The notes: a model not told the origin generated them from the sequence alone. Counted from the first letter of the stretch, positions 34,710 to 44,413 are shown. The stretch is 64,000 nt of DNA from F1-120-MAGs238 sp964484185 (GCA_964484185.1 CAZAEQ010000014.1:1-64000), one strand, 5' to 3'. Translations and numbers: made by a program.

Positions 34710-37025
34710 ATGAAGACTCGGATCGCATCGGTTGCCGCATTGCTGCTTGCAGCGTCGGCGTTTGCGCAAGAAACACTTAATCGCCAGATCGGACAGGATT
34801 ATTTGTATGACTACAACTCAGGAGTTCTGGGAAATCCCGGGCAAGAGTTTGTAAAAGTCGCGCAGACGGTGGTTGCGCAGGCGGGCGCATCGTGGCAGAG
34901 AATTCTGTTCTCGAACCTGCAGCTTGAAGGCGAAAGCTACATCATCATGACGTCGCTGAAAGATGGCGAGTTCCAGAAGTTCGACGCGGAAACAGCGGCC
35001 ATGTGGAGCAATGGGTCGGCATACTTCAATGGCGACAAGATCCTGGTGGAGGTGTATGCAGCGCCTGGAACAATGAACAACAAAGTTGTTGTGAACAAGA
35101 TTTCGGCGGAAATGCCCCCTTTGAATCCAGAGGGCGACCCCGGTCAATGCGGCATCTGTGGGTCTGACAATCGCATTGTGCAGAATAATGATGCGGTTGG
35201 CCGGCTCATGAACGTTGGCTGTACTGCGACAATCTACTGTCGTTCGTCAGGAATGGTGACCGCGGGCCACTGTTTGAATAATGGCACGGTTGTTCACTTC
35301 CGCGTGCCAGCAAGCAATGCAAACTGCACGACGAATGTTCCTGGAGTTGCTGACCAGTTCCCGGTGCTCAACTCTGCCGGCGTGAACGGCGGCGTCGGTA
35401 ACGATTACGGCACGCTGCGCATGGGCACCAACAGCCTTGGTGAAACTCCATATCACCGTTACAACGTGCTCTTCCCAATCGGCGCACCTCCGATCGTGGG
35501 CGACACGATCAACTACTGGGGCTATGGCGTCGACACTAACTGTGTACGTTCGCAGGTTTCACAGTTCTCAGCGGGCTCAGTCTTTGCCCGCTCGGGCACC
35601 AGAATCGATTTTGATGCCGACCTTCGCGGCGGCAACTCCGGTTCAAGTCTTCTGAATCCCGGCCTCAATCCGACTATTGCGGGCATCATCACTCACTGCA
35701 GCAACGGCGGTGTCTGCGATAACATCGGCACGACAATCAATCACCCCAATTTCATCACCAATCGCGCGGCAGTGAATCCAGCCTGCAATTCAACACTTCT
35801 CCTGCTGAATGTTCAGACATCTGGTGCATCGGGCGTTCCGATTACGCTGAGCGCAGCGGATGTGAACTCCCTTCAGAATGGAACCAGCAACTTCAAGCGT
35901 GTCTACGCATCCGGATCGAGCGTTTCATTTACCGCTCCAGCGACAAGCGGCGGATTGTGCTTCACCGGATGGACGCTCAATGGTTCAGCGGTTGCCGGGA
36001 ATCCGGCGACGATCAGCGTCACGGCTGATGGAACAATGGTTGCGAATTACGGCTCATGCGGCCCAACACCACCACCTAATAACAACTGCGGCTCCGCAAT
36101 CGATGTTTCTGCGGGCGGAACATTCAACGGAACACTTGTTGCTGCCACCAACGATGGAACGGCATCGTGTGGCGGTTCAGGCGCGAATCCCGACGTGTGG
36201 TATTCCTACACCAACACCACCTGCAACACGCGCGAACTTACGGTCACGACCTGTGGCAGCAACACTGCCAGCGGGATTGATACTGTTCTTTCGTTCCACA
36301 CTGCTTGCGGCGGATCTCAGATTGCGTGTATCGACGATACAAGTTTCTGCACAGGTTTCGGTACTCTCGACTCGGCGCTTTCTACATCGGTTGCTCCTGG
36401 CGCAACTGTGAAGATCCGAGTTTCGAAATTCAGTAGCGCACCCCTGCTGCCATTCATTCTCAATGTTTCGAGCACCTCTAATGATGCTTGTGCAAACGCA
36501 GCGCTTGTGCCAGCGGGCTCATATGCCTTCTGCAACGTCGGCGCAACTACCGATGGCCCTGGATCCTGCGGCGCTATGGGCTCTGACCTCTGGTATCGCT
36601 ATACGGCCACAGCCAGCGGGCTTGTGACTGTGAAGACCTGCGGCAGCAGCTTTGACAGTGTGGTTGCGGTGTATGCAGACGGCTGCCCGGCTGGAGCTGC
36701 GATTACCTGCAACGATGACGATTTCAACGCTCACTGCAGTGGCAGCTACATTCGTGACGCATGGACACAGTTCAATGCAACTGCAGGAACTACGTACCTC
36801 ATTGCAGTTGGCGGGTTCGCTGGATCATCAGGTAACGGCACCCTGACCATCGAACGGTTCTGCTCGGCCGACTTCAACGGTGACGGCGCACTCGACTTCT
36901 TTGACTACCTGGACTTCGTTGACGCGTTCAGCGCAAACGCACCAACTGCCGATTTCAACGGCGACGGCTCCATTGACTTCTTTGACTACCTGGACTTTGT
37001 TGATGCCTTCAGCACTGGTTGCTGA
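34710..37025 (+). CDS. Secreted trypsin-fold serine protease, multidomain, GC-type dockerin
   Basis: The ATG follows GGAGGG, and the signal peptide ends at 'ASAFAQ'. The protease domain carries His187 (VTAGHC), 'GVNGGVGNDYG' for the Asp and Ser310 (RGGNSGSS). A bacterial-repeat-like domain ('CFTGWTLNGSAVAGNPATIS') and two Cys-rich beta domains of the pre-peptidase type ('NNCGSAIDVSAGGTFNG...', 'NDACANAALVPAG...') follow. Two EF-hand loops close the protein with 'FSTGC'. The N-terminal 150 residues resemble those of the upstream protease, so the two are probably old paralogues with different C-terminal modules. Confidence 0.82.
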   Translation: MKTRIASVAALLLAASAFAQETLNRQIGQDYLYDYNSGVLGNPGQEFVKVAQTVVAQAGASWQRILFSNLQLEGESYIIMTSLKDGEFQKFDAETAAMWSNGSAYFNGDKILVEVYAAPGTMNNKVVVNKISAEMPPLNPEGDPGQCGICGSDNRIVQNNDAVGRLMNVGCTATIYCRSSGMVTAGHCLNNGTVVHFRVPASNANCTTNVPGVADQFPVLNSAGVNGGVGNDYGTLRMGTNSLGETPYHRYNVLFPIGAPPIVGDTINYWGYGVDTNCVRSQVSQFSAGSVFARSGTRIDFDADLRGGNSGSSLLNPGLNPTIAGIITHCSNGGVCDNIGTTINHPNFITNRAAVNPACNSTLLLLNVQTSGASGVPITLSAADVNSLQNGTSNFKRVYASGSSVSFTAPATSGGLCFTGWTLNGSAVAGNPATISVTADGTMVANYGSCGPTPPPNNNCGSAIDVSAGGTFNGTLVAATNDGTASCGGSGANPDVWYSYTNTTCNTRELTVTTCGSNTASGIDTVLSFHTACGGSQIACIDDTSFCTGFGTLDSALSTSVAPGATVKIRVSKFSSAPLLPFILNVSSTSNDACANAALVPAGSYAFCNVGATTDGPGSCGAMGSDLWYRYTATASGLVTVKTCGSSFDSVVAVYADGCPAGAAITCNDDDFNAHCSGSYIRDAWTQFNATAGTTYLIAVGGFAGSSGNGTLTIERFCSADFNGDGALDFFDYLDFVDAFSANAPTADFNGDGSIDFFDYLDFVDAFSTGC

Positions 37026-37054
37026 AGCGACTCAGTAGAGACCTGATTGAAACA

Positions 37055-37087
37055 CCCGGCCCCCAAATGGGGGCCGGGTCCTTTTTT
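37055..37087 (+). terminator. Rho-independent terminator
   Basis: CCCGGCCCCC and GGGGGCCGGG form a perfect 10-bp stem with an AAAT loop, followed by TCCTTTTTT. It closes the protease gene ending at 37025. Confidence 0.92.
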
Positions 37088-37200
37088 GGGTTATTTATTG
37101 CCGGTTTTTCAGGTCCGCAAAAGTGAAGGGGGTGAGAAGTCGATGCCACTGGTACCTGCTCGATGCTCGAGCGGGAACGAACCCGGATGGGAGCTAGCAG

Positions 37201-38088
37201 ATGAGCGCACCAGCAGTTTCAGCGAAAGACACGATTGTTGCAAACGCGATCCGCGAGATCAGTCATATTGCAACGTTGCCGGAAGTGACGCTCAAGATCA
37301 TCAAGATAGTTGAGGATCCCAAGTCAACAGCACAGGACCTGCACAAAGTTGTGAGCAATGACCCAGCACTGTGCTCGCGTATTTTGAAAGTTGTGAACTC
37401 ATCGTTCTACGGATTGCCCGGTCAGATCGGGTCGATTAATCGCGCGATTGTGATGCTTGGATTGAACGCGGTAAAGAACATTGCGATCGCGGCGAGCATG
37501 TCAAAGTTGTTTAAGGGTGGGGATTTGACGCCCCAGTTCTCGGCAAAACATCTATGGACACATTCGGTGGGAGTTGCGGCGGCCTCGAAGCTGATGGCAG
37601 ACACGCTGAAGATCGGTCTGTCTGATGAAGCATTCCTGGCAGGGTTGATGCATGATGTCGGCGTCATGGTGGAATTCCAGCTTGATCGCACGAAGCTCAT
37701 CGAAGTGCTTCAGAAGTCGCTTCCGGACAAGGACGGAGCACCAGGTGCCGACATGCTGGAGATTGAGAATCAGGTTTTTGGCGCGAATCACCAGGATTTT
37801 GGCATGGCCCTGTGCGAAAAATGGAAATTCCCCAAGGCGCTGTGTTTTGTCACTGGGTATCACCACCGACCAATGGAACTTGCATCAGATGCCCGGACAC
37901 TGACGTGTCTGGTGCATGTTGCGGATCGACTGTCTGCGGAGGCGACCAGTGGCTATCGCCTTGACCTGCCGACACTTACATACGACCCGGCGGTGCTCGA
38001 CCACCTGGGACTTGGATCAGACAAGCTGGCTGAACTCCGAACAAAGGTCGCAGAAGTGATCAAATCGGCACCCGAATTCGGCGGCTAA
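37201..38088 (+). CDS. HDOD-domain signalling protein
   Basis: The 295 residues contain an HDOD domain (about 15-210), recognisable from 'LPEVTLKIIKIVEDPKSTAQDL', 'LKVVNSSFYGLPGQIGSINRAI' and 'GLMHDVGVMVEFQ'. HDOD is a relative of HD phosphohydrolases that usually lacks full metal ligands and acts in signalling. No receiver or output domain is attached. A GGGAG site lies before the ATG. It is a single-gene unit between terminators. Confidence 0.88.
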   Translation: MSAPAVSAKDTIVANAIREISHIATLPEVTLKIIKIVEDPKSTAQDLHKVVSNDPALCSRILKVVNSSFYGLPGQIGSINRAIVMLGLNAVKNIAIAASMSKLFKGGDLTPQFSAKHLWTHSVGVAAASKLMADTLKIGLSDEAFLAGLMHDVGVMVEFQLDRTKLIEVLQKSLPDKDGAPGADMLEIENQVFGANHQDFGMALCEKWKFPKALCFVTGYHHRPMELASDARTLTCLVHVADRLSAEATSGYRLDLPTLTYDPAVLDHLGLGSDKLAELRTKVAEVIKSAPEFGG

Positions 38089-38252
38089 CAAACGACAGGC
38101 CGGCCTGGGGTAAACACTTCATAAGCCGGAGTTTGTAGTTAAGTTGGGTGGTTTGACTTGACAGACCGATAAGAACGTGTCAAGATACCCCCTAAGCTGT
38201 CCTCGTGTGTTAGCCGGGCTGCAATTAACCCACGTCTCTCTTTCTCCCTCCG

Positions 38253-38285
38253 GGCGGCTGTACAGCAATGTGCGGCCGCCTTTTT
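38253..38285 (+). terminator. Terminator hairpin in the HDOD-surE gap
   Basis: GGCGGC pairs with GCCGCC around a loop that itself contains the palindrome GCTGTACAGC, followed by five T. It lies 165 bp past the HDOD stop, far for that gene, so it may end a separate small transcript (see findings). Confidence 0.5.
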
Positions 38286-38336
38286 CCGTTGGAAGGTTAG
38301 GAAACGGCTTCGAGGCGACTAGGGAGGATTCTTCCG

Positions 38337-39161
38337 CTATTTTGCGATTCTTGCGTTCCACTTCTGCAGTTTTTCTCGTGCGGTGAGATCGAAGGAAAGT
38401 GGCGTGATGGTGATGCGCTTTTCTTTGAGCAGCTGCTCGACATCAGAACCCTTGTCGATGGTGCGGAAGTCGAGACCGTGGCCGGTGGCCCAGTAGTATG
38501 GTTCATTGCGTGGATTGAGGCGTTTTTCGAATTTATCGACGAGTCCGTGGCAGTTCATTGGACAGACGGCAATCTCTGGCATTTCCATTTCTGATTCGAC
38601 GGTGGGAATATTTATGGAGAGACATTCGTGACGATCGGGCAGGCCCTGGGCGAGAACGCGATCGAGAGTTTTTCTGGCGAAGACAGAGGAGATATCGAAT
38701 CGCGGCTGGCCGCGGCCGAGTTGGACTGATACGGCGATGGATGGGATGCCCAGGAATGCGGCTTCGAGAGCGGCGGCGACTGTGCCGGAATAGATGGTGT
38801 TGATGCCGCAGTTTGCGCCCGCGTTCATGCCGCTGATGACGAGGTCGGGACGTGCGCTGGTACCATATTTTTCGGGCCAGAGACATTCGACGCCGAGTTT
38901 GACGCAGTCAGCGGGGCGACCATCGATGGCGGTGCCGGACATGAATTCGCGGACGCGGACAATCTCGGTCATGAGCGGTTGGTGAAACGTGACGCCGTGC
39001 GAGGTGGCGCTTTGAACGGTGAGCGGGGCCATGACATCGACTGTGGAACCAGGGCCGCCGAGATGGCCCCCGAGCATGTTCTTTTGGTCGGTGATGGTTT
39101 CAAAGAGGGTGACGATTCCGGGAGCGCGGATGCCGTCGTCGTTGGTAAGAAGGATTTTCAT
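38337..39161 (-). CDS. surE: 5'/3'-nucleotidase SurE
   Basis: ATG 39161 begins 'MKILLTNDDGIRAPGI', the metal-binding start of SurE (Asp8, Asp9). The 'SGMNAGANCGINTIYSGTVAAALEA' region with the conserved Asn and Ser is intact, as is 'DGRPADCVKLG'. It dephosphorylates nucleoside monophosphates and short polyphosphates in the cytoplasm. It is the last gene of a minus-strand set tatD-lgt-surE. The C-terminal end is slightly longer than usual. Confidence 0.93.
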   Translation of the reverse strand: MKILLTNDDGIRAPGIVTLFETITDQKNMLGGHLGGPGSTVDVMAPLTVQSATSHGVTFHQPLMTEIVRVREFMSGTAIDGRPADCVKLGVECLWPEKYGTSARPDLVISGMNAGANCGINTIYSGTVAAALEAAFLGIPSIAVSVQLGRGQPRFDISSVFARKTLDRVLAQGLPDRHECLSINIPTVESEMEMPEIAVCPMNCHGLVDKFEKRLNPRNEPYYWATGHGLDFRTIDKGSDVEQLLKEKRITITPLSFDLTAREKLQKWNARIAK

Positions 39162-39228
39162 TCGGCACCACAATAGGCGAGATTGGAATCGACGATTTTC
39201 TCGAACGTCTCGCAGACCGCTCGATGTA

Positions 39229-40281
39229 TCAGTTGGCCTGGACGCCGGTCACTGGCTTGCCTCTCGACAAGACGTACGCGATGACACCGGCGCCCAGAAG
39301 GAACATGAAAGAGCTGAATAGTTGGCCGCGGGAGAGGCCCATGATGTGCTGATGCGCGAGGTGCGAATCTGGCAGTCGCCAGAATTCGGAGACGAAGCGG
39401 GAGATCGCGTAGGTCATCATGAAGAGCGGGCCGATGATGCCGATGCGAGGTTTAAAGAGGAATGCGAGCCAGAGAATGATACCGACACAGAGTCCTTCGC
39501 CCAGTGCTTCGTAGAGCTGGGAAGGGTGACGCGATGAGATGAATGGCTCGAGTTTGGCTGCGAGCGCATTGTCTCCAGCGAGAATCCTGCTCAGCAATCG
39601 ATTCGCGGCTTCATCAATGGATTTATCGGAGGCGAGCGATTGGGTGCGTATGAGCGTTTCAAGCTGGGCGGATTGCTCTGAAGTGAGTTGCAACTCCTGG
39701 CCACTGGTGATTTCGTGCGGGAATTTTACACTCCACCAGGGGCCGGGCTGACCGGGAGGGGAGACGATTTTTCCGAGCAGTTCACCGTTGATGAAATTGG
39801 CGCAGCGGACCAGCAGAATGCCAAAGGGCGTGGCCAGAGCGAGCGCGTCAAAGAGTGCGAGCGGCGACATTTTTCCAGTACGCGTGCCATCGGGGTTTTT
39901 TGTGCCGCGAGACACGAGCATTGTGGCGATCAAGACTCCGGCGAGGCCGCCGTGAAATGACATGCCGCCTTGCGTGAGTCGAAGGACGCCCCAGAATGGA
40001 AAGGAGGAGTTGAATGATGTGATGAGCGAATGTTCGTAGAGGATGCAATAGCCAAGACGGCCGCCCAGGAGCACGCCCATGACGAGCGAGAGCAGCACAT
40101 CGAAGATGCGATTTTCTGCGAGCGGCGAACGGCCAGTGCGAGCGAGATAGCGAAGGACAAAGTACGCGACGGTGAATGAAGCGATGAACCCGACGCCGTA
40201 CCAGCGAACGGCAAGATCACCATAAATCCTGAAGATGATCGGGTCCATGGTGTGGTAGTAGGATGCGAGTGTGGGTGTCAT
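39229..40281 (-). CDS. lgt: Prolipoprotein diacylglyceryl transferase
   Basis: A polytopic protein with the Lgt signature region 'LVRCANFINGELLGK' (normally GRIGNFINGELxGR) and 'RHPSQLYEALGEG' near residue 255. It transfers diacylglycerol from phosphatidylglycerol to lipobox Cys, needed by the lipoproteins at 1208 and 28926. An insert of about 60 polar residues separates the signature from the HPSQLYEA motif. 350 residues against a usual 270-300. It lies 9 bp downstream of tatD. Confidence 0.92.
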   Translation of the reverse strand: MTPTLASYYHTMDPIIFRIYGDLAVRWYGVGFIASFTVAYFVLRYLARTGRSPLAENRIFDVLLSLVMGVLLGGRLGYCILYEHSLITSFNSSFPFWGVLRLTQGGMSFHGGLAGVLIATMLVSRGTKNPDGTRTGKMSPLALFDALALATPFGILLVRCANFINGELLGKIVSPPGQPGPWWSVKFPHEITSGQELQLTSEQSAQLETLIRTQSLASDKSIDEAANRLLSRILAGDNALAAKLEPFISSRHPSQLYEALGEGLCVGIILWLAFLFKPRIGIIGPLFMMTYAISRFVSEFWRLPDSHLAHQHIMGLSRGQLFSSFMFLLGAGVIAYVLSRGKPVTGVQAN

Positions 40282-40290
40282 GATTGGTTT

Positions 40291-41073
40291 TCAGCGGGCA
40301 TCGATTCCGAAGAATCGTTTGGTGTTGGCGTTGAGGATTTCGTGGAACTGGGAGAATGGAATGCCGCGGACTTCGGCGAGTTTTTGTGCGGTGTAGCTGG
40401 TCATGTAGGGAGCGCAGGGACGGGTGGTGCGTTTGGGTTCGGGGCTGAGATAGGGTGCATCGGTCTCGACCATCAGGCGATCCAGCGGCACAAGTTTCGC
40501 GGCTTCGCGAACTTCTGCAGCGCTGCTGTATGTGAGAACGCCGGTGAACGAGACGCAGGCACCGAAGTCCAGGAGCGAGCGCATGTCGGCGGTTGAGCCG
40601 GTGAAGCAGTGGAATACGTAGCTTCCGGGATCGAACGGTTGACTCTTGAGAATCGGCATGAGCTCTGCAAAGGCCTCGCGGCAGTGAATGACGATGGGCT
40701 TGTTGATGCCCTGCGACCTGGCAGTCTTCATGACTTCGAGTTGCTGCGCGAGCACAGTGTGCTGAACATCCTTGAGCGGCTTCTTATGGAAGTTATCCAG
40801 ACCCAGTTCACCCCAGGCGACGCATTTGGGGTGGGCAATGACCTTGAGGATGTTCTCCCACACCATCTCGCGGTCGCTATAGAGAGGATGCACGCCGCTG
40901 GTGCACCAGACGCGTTCGTAGTGCTCGGCGAGGGCGAGGACTTCGAGGCAGTCACTCGTATTCGTTGAAATAGAGATGCAGCCAGAAACCCCATGTGCGG
41001 CGGCCTCGTCCAGAACCGCCTGGGTCTTGTCCTTGAAATCCGGGAAGGTGAGATGGCAATGCGTGTCGATCAC
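40291..41073 (-). CDS. tatD: TatD-family metal-dependent hydrolase
   Basis: I choose GTG 41073, since family members start '(M)IDTHCHL'; the frame reaches a TTG at 41100. Metal ligands are seen in 'DTHCHL', 'GELGLDN', 'VIHCREA', 'YVFHCFTG' and 'ETDAPYL'. 'GLDNFHK' replaces the more usual 'GLDYYR'. The family comprises Mg-dependent 3'-5' nucleases acting on DNA or RNA. It heads the tatD-lgt-surE set and is divergent from the deacetylase gene with only about 40 bp between starts. Confidence 0.9.
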   Translation of the reverse strand: MIDTHCHLTFPDFKDKTQAVLDEAAAHGVSGCISISTNTSDCLEVLALAEHYERVWCTSGVHPLYSDREMVWENILKVIAHPKCVAWGELGLDNFHKKPLKDVQHTVLAQQLEVMKTARSQGINKPIVIHCREAFAELMPILKSQPFDPGSYVFHCFTGSTADMRSLLDFGACVSFTGVLTYSSAAEVREAAKLVPLDRLMVETDAPYLSPEPKRTTRPCAPYMTSYTAQKLAEVRGIPFSQFHEILNANTKRFFGIDAR

Positions 41074-41112
41074 GCAGGAGGATACGACCGATCGCGCCAA
41101 CGATCACGGAAT

Positions 41113-41844
41113 ATGGCGAACATCCTTGTAGTGGGCCCGCACCCTGATGATCAAGAAATTGGCATGGGGGGCACGATTGCCCGTCTGGCGGACCAGGGAC
41201 ATGACATTCTGATCCTGGATATGACTGATGGATGCCCCACTCCGATCGGAGATCGACCGACGAGATTGAAGGAAGCTGAGGCGGCGCTGGCATGCTTGCA
41301 GGGGACCAGCCCCACCGCCAGGCCGATTCGGCGGGTGTTACTTGATCTGTCCAATCGGCGAGTCGAACACACGCTGGAAGCACGCCACAAGGTTGCGGGA
41401 GTGATTCGAGCACACCAGGCTCAGATCGTTTTCCTGCCTCATGCTGAAGATGCACATCCAGATCATCGCGCGGTGACCCGGATTGTGGAGGATGCTAGAT
41501 TTGATGCGAAACTAACCAAGGTTGACATGCCTTGCCCGGCCGGATTTTCGGCAATCGGGCCTCCGATCTATCCCAAGTGGATGTTCTACTACTTCTGTTC
41601 ACATCTGCGAAGCGTGCCCGCGCCGACGTTTATGGTGGATACGAGCGGGTACAGCGACAAGAAGATCGCGGCCGTCAGTGCGTATCGGACACAGTTTGAG
41701 ATGAACCCGAAGAACGCGGGATTTCCGGAGCGATTGAAATCGTGGGATGTGTATTTTGGATCGCGGCTGGGGACGACAACCGCGGAGCCGTTCTTCGCCA
41801 TCGAGCCGATCGGGCTTGCATCACTCGCCGGATTGGCAATGTAA
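41113..41844 (+). CDS. PIG-L family deacetylase (BshB-like)
   Basis: ATG 41113 gives 'MANILVVGPHPDDQEIGMGG', the zinc-binding AHPDD start of the family, and 'LPHAEDAHPDHRAVTR' supplies the third ligand. Length (243) and the C-terminal 'SAYRTQF.MNP' segment resemble BshB1, which deacetylates GlcNAc-malate in bacillithiol synthesis. No other bacillithiol gene is in the window, so a role on another GlcNAc compound cannot be excluded. The frame extends to 40993 but overlaps tatD there. Confidence 0.82.
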   Translation: MANILVVGPHPDDQEIGMGGTIARLADQGHDILILDMTDGCPTPIGDRPTRLKEAEAALACLQGTSPTARPIRRVLLDLSNRRVEHTLEARHKVAGVIRAHQAQIVFLPHAEDAHPDHRAVTRIVEDARFDAKLTKVDMPCPAGFSAIGPPIYPKWMFYYFCSHLRSVPAPTFMVDTSGYSDKKIAAVSAYRTQFEMNPKNAGFPERLKSWDVYFGSRLGTTTAEPFFAIEPIGLASLAGLAM

Positions 41845-41900
41845 TTGCGAATTGGCTTGAACGGCGCGCGATGCACGCAACAATCTGGCGGAATTCTTGA

Positions 41901-43550
41901 ATGAACCCAACCGCTGCGCTGCTTGAACCTGAGATTCGTGAACTGGTCGAAGAAGGCCGGTATAGCGAGCTGCGCGGCGTACTTTCCGAGCTTCCCAACG
42001 CCGACGTCGCGGACATTCTGGCGGAACTGCCCCCGGAGAAGGCAGCACTGGCTTTTCGGTTTTTGCCCCATGATGATGCCGCGGAAACGTTCTCATATCT
42101 TGAGAGCGACAAGCAAGAAGAGATCATCAACAAGCTGGGCAATGAAGTCTCGGTAGGAATTATCGAGAACATGAGCCCGGATGACCGGGCGAAGCTGATC
42201 GATGAACTGCCGCACGACTGTGCCCAGCGCATCGTCGCATCGCTCTCGCCAGAAACGCGGGCATCAACCCAGGCGATTTTGGGATATCCGCCCAAGTCGG
42301 TCGGGCGACTGATGACGCCGGACTATGTCGCGGTCAAGCCGGGCTGGACAATCGCCCAGACGCTTCAGCACATTCGCAAATACGGGAGTGATGCCGAAAC
42401 ACTGAACGTCATATACGTGGTCGACGCGGCGGGAAAGCTGATTGATGACATTCGCGTGCGGCAGCTATTGCTGTCAGATGTATCGACGCCGATCGACACG
42501 CTGATGAATCAGTCGTATTACTGGCTGACAGCGGACCAGCCGCAATCAGAAGCTGTCGAAATGATGCGGCGGTATGACCGCACCGCACTTCCTGTGGTTG
42601 ACTCGCGCGGGCACCTGATCGGGATCGTGACACACGACGACGTGGCCGACGTTGCCGAAGAGCAGACAACCGAAGGAATTCACAAGCTCGGCGGCGTGTC
42701 CGCCCTTGAAGAACCGTTCATGTCGGCGAGCGTGTTCTCACTGTTCAAGAAGCGGGCTCCGTGGCTCGGCCTGCTCTTCATGTCAGAATTACTGACTTCA
42801 AACGCGATCGGGTTTTTTGAGAACGAGATTCAACGCGCCGCTATTCTCGCCGCTTTCATTCCAGCGATTATTTCATCTGGTGGCAACTCCGGCTCACAGG
42901 CTTCGACACTTGTCATTCGAGCTCTTGGCCTGAAAGAAATTGACCTCTCGGATTGGTGGAAGATTCTGAAGAGAGAGTGTGCTGTCGCAGTCATGCTTGG
43001 CCTCATGGTTGGCGCACTGGGATTCATTCGCATCAATATCTGGGGGGCATTTGGACTGTTTCGCGACAACAACGTCGCTGATCACTTCACGATACTCGGC
43101 GTCACCATTGCCGTAACGCTGATCGGGGTTGTCATCTGGGGCAGCGTAATGGGCGCAATGTTGCCGCTGCTCATGAAGAAATTGAAGTTTGATCCAGCGG
43201 GTAGCAGCACGCCGCTGGTTGCGACTTTGGTCGATGTGACCGGTATCGTCATTTACTTCAGTTGCGCGATGCTCATCTTGAAGTCAACAATTCTGCGACC
43301 AGACCTCGCCGACATGGCGGTACACAGCTATGCAACCGTTGAGATTGTTTCGATTGACGGCTACCAGGACGGCGACAAAAACCTCGAAATGACTGTCAGG
43401 ACACCTCAGCAGAAGGAGCTCGGAAAATTCAGCCTGGTGGCGATCCCGATGAAGAGCCTTGCCGATCGAGCGATACCCAAAGTGGGTGACACAGTGATCC
43501 TTGAATTTACATCGCAAAAAGGCAAAGTCGTGGATGAATCGCCGCGCTGA
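41901..43550 (+). CDS. mgtE: MgtE-type magnesium transporter with C-terminal extension
   Basis: The N domain (1-130) has the helical repeat 'LPNADVADILAELPPEKA', two CBS domains cover about 137-265, and five transmembrane helices start near 287 with the pore signature 'GGNSGSQASTLVIRAL'. Mg binding between the N and CBS domains gates the channel in the family. Typical MgtE is about 450 residues and ends after the last helix. Here some 80 more residues (467-549) form a beta-rich tail ('YATVEIVSIDGYQDGD...VGDTVILEFTSQKG'). It follows the deacetylase by 56 bp. Confidence 0.92.
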   Translation: MNPTAALLEPEIRELVEEGRYSELRGVLSELPNADVADILAELPPEKAALAFRFLPHDDAAETFSYLESDKQEEIINKLGNEVSVGIIENMSPDDRAKLIDELPHDCAQRIVASLSPETRASTQAILGYPPKSVGRLMTPDYVAVKPGWTIAQTLQHIRKYGSDAETLNVIYVVDAAGKLIDDIRVRQLLLSDVSTPIDTLMNQSYYWLTADQPQSEAVEMMRRYDRTALPVVDSRGHLIGIVTHDDVADVAEEQTTEGIHKLGGVSALEEPFMSASVFSLFKKRAPWLGLLFMSELLTSNAIGFFENEIQRAAILAAFIPAIISSGGNSGSQASTLVIRALGLKEIDLSDWWKILKRECAVAVMLGLMVGALGFIRINIWGAFGLFRDNNVADHFTILGVTIAVTLIGVVIWGSVMGAMLPLLMKKLKFDPAGSSTPLVATLVDVTGIVIYFSCAMLILKSTILRPDLADMAVHSYATVEIVSIDGYQDGDKNLEMTVRTPQQKELGKFSLVAIPMKSLADRAIPKVGDTVILEFTSQKGKVVDESPR

Positions 43551-43566
43551 TGAGGGACTGGCTTCG

Positions 43567-44307
43567 CTACCGAGTGATTGCGCCTGAACTATTGAGATCC
43601 AACACCTTCTCCACCTTGTTTTCAGTCTGAACCAGATCTTCATACGTCATGATCGCACTCGCCGCGAGCTCAATCGTCGTGCGACTGACCGTGTGAGCAT
43701 CGGCTCGAGACATCCGCACAGACACTTCCTTTCGATCGTCCCATGCGTGTCGATGAAACGCATCTTGTGCATCCGGCGTGAACCGCCCGCTGGCAAGCAA
43801 CTCGTCGAACATGTTCCGCCGCGGCCCATCCACAACCTCATCGCCAAGCCCAGACGATGCGAACATCAGCGGCTGAATGTTCGCACGTACATCGTGAATG
43901 TAAATCGTCTCACCATCGCTCTGCGCCATGCACCAGCGATACCGCTCGATCATGAACACTTTGAATGGCGGGAACTCTGATGCATCCATTTCCTGAATCA
44001 GCGCTGCGGATTCCACCGCGTTCTTCGCGTCTAGAAGCTTGGGAACAATGAGCCCGCGTGAACGCTTGCCTTCAGCAGCACTGGCCCGCGGCGACCTGGT
44101 CGTAGAATTCAGCAAACACACCACAAGCCCCGCCGAGTTCACACCCATCCATGTCCCACGTGACACCGGATCAATCGGCATGAGCGCGGCATACTCCCCA
44201 GTCTGGACTACCACCGGTGGAAGCGCTGCCGCGCGGGTCCGCAACTCATCTCGATTAAAGACAACGCGCAGGCGGCCAGAAAATGACGCAAAAGTCAATG
44301 TACACAC
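43567..44307 (-). CDS. NRDE (TANGO2-like) family protein
   Basis: I choose GTG 44307, which gives the family start 'M-CTLTF'; the frame reaches 44352. The diagnostic 'VVFNRDELRTR' is at about residues 15-25, followed by 'PIDPVSRGTWMGVNSAGLVVCLLN', typical of the family. The catalytic or binding role of NRDE proteins is poorly known; eukaryotic TANGO2 is linked to heme and lipid handling. It converges with mgtE (16 bp between stops). Confidence 0.8.
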   Translation of the reverse strand: MCTLTFASFSGRLRVVFNRDELRTRAAALPPVVVQTGEYAALMPIDPVSRGTWMGVNSAGLVVCLLNSTTRSPRASAAEGKRSRGLIVPKLLDAKNAVESAALIQEMDASEFPPFKVFMIERYRWCMAQSDGETIYIHDVRANIQPLMFASSGLGDEVVDGPRRNMFDELLASGRFTPDAQDAFHRHAWDDRKEVSVRMSRADAHTVSRTTIELAASAIMTYEDLVQTENKVEKVLDLNSSGAITR

Positions 44308-44413
44308 CGGCGCAGGTTTCCTTCCAGTTCTGGCACTTTCGAGCAATTTCACCAGATCCTAAGCGATCTAGCCACTTGCAGCGGCAGCAAACTTGTGATA
44401 TTCTCAAGACCCC

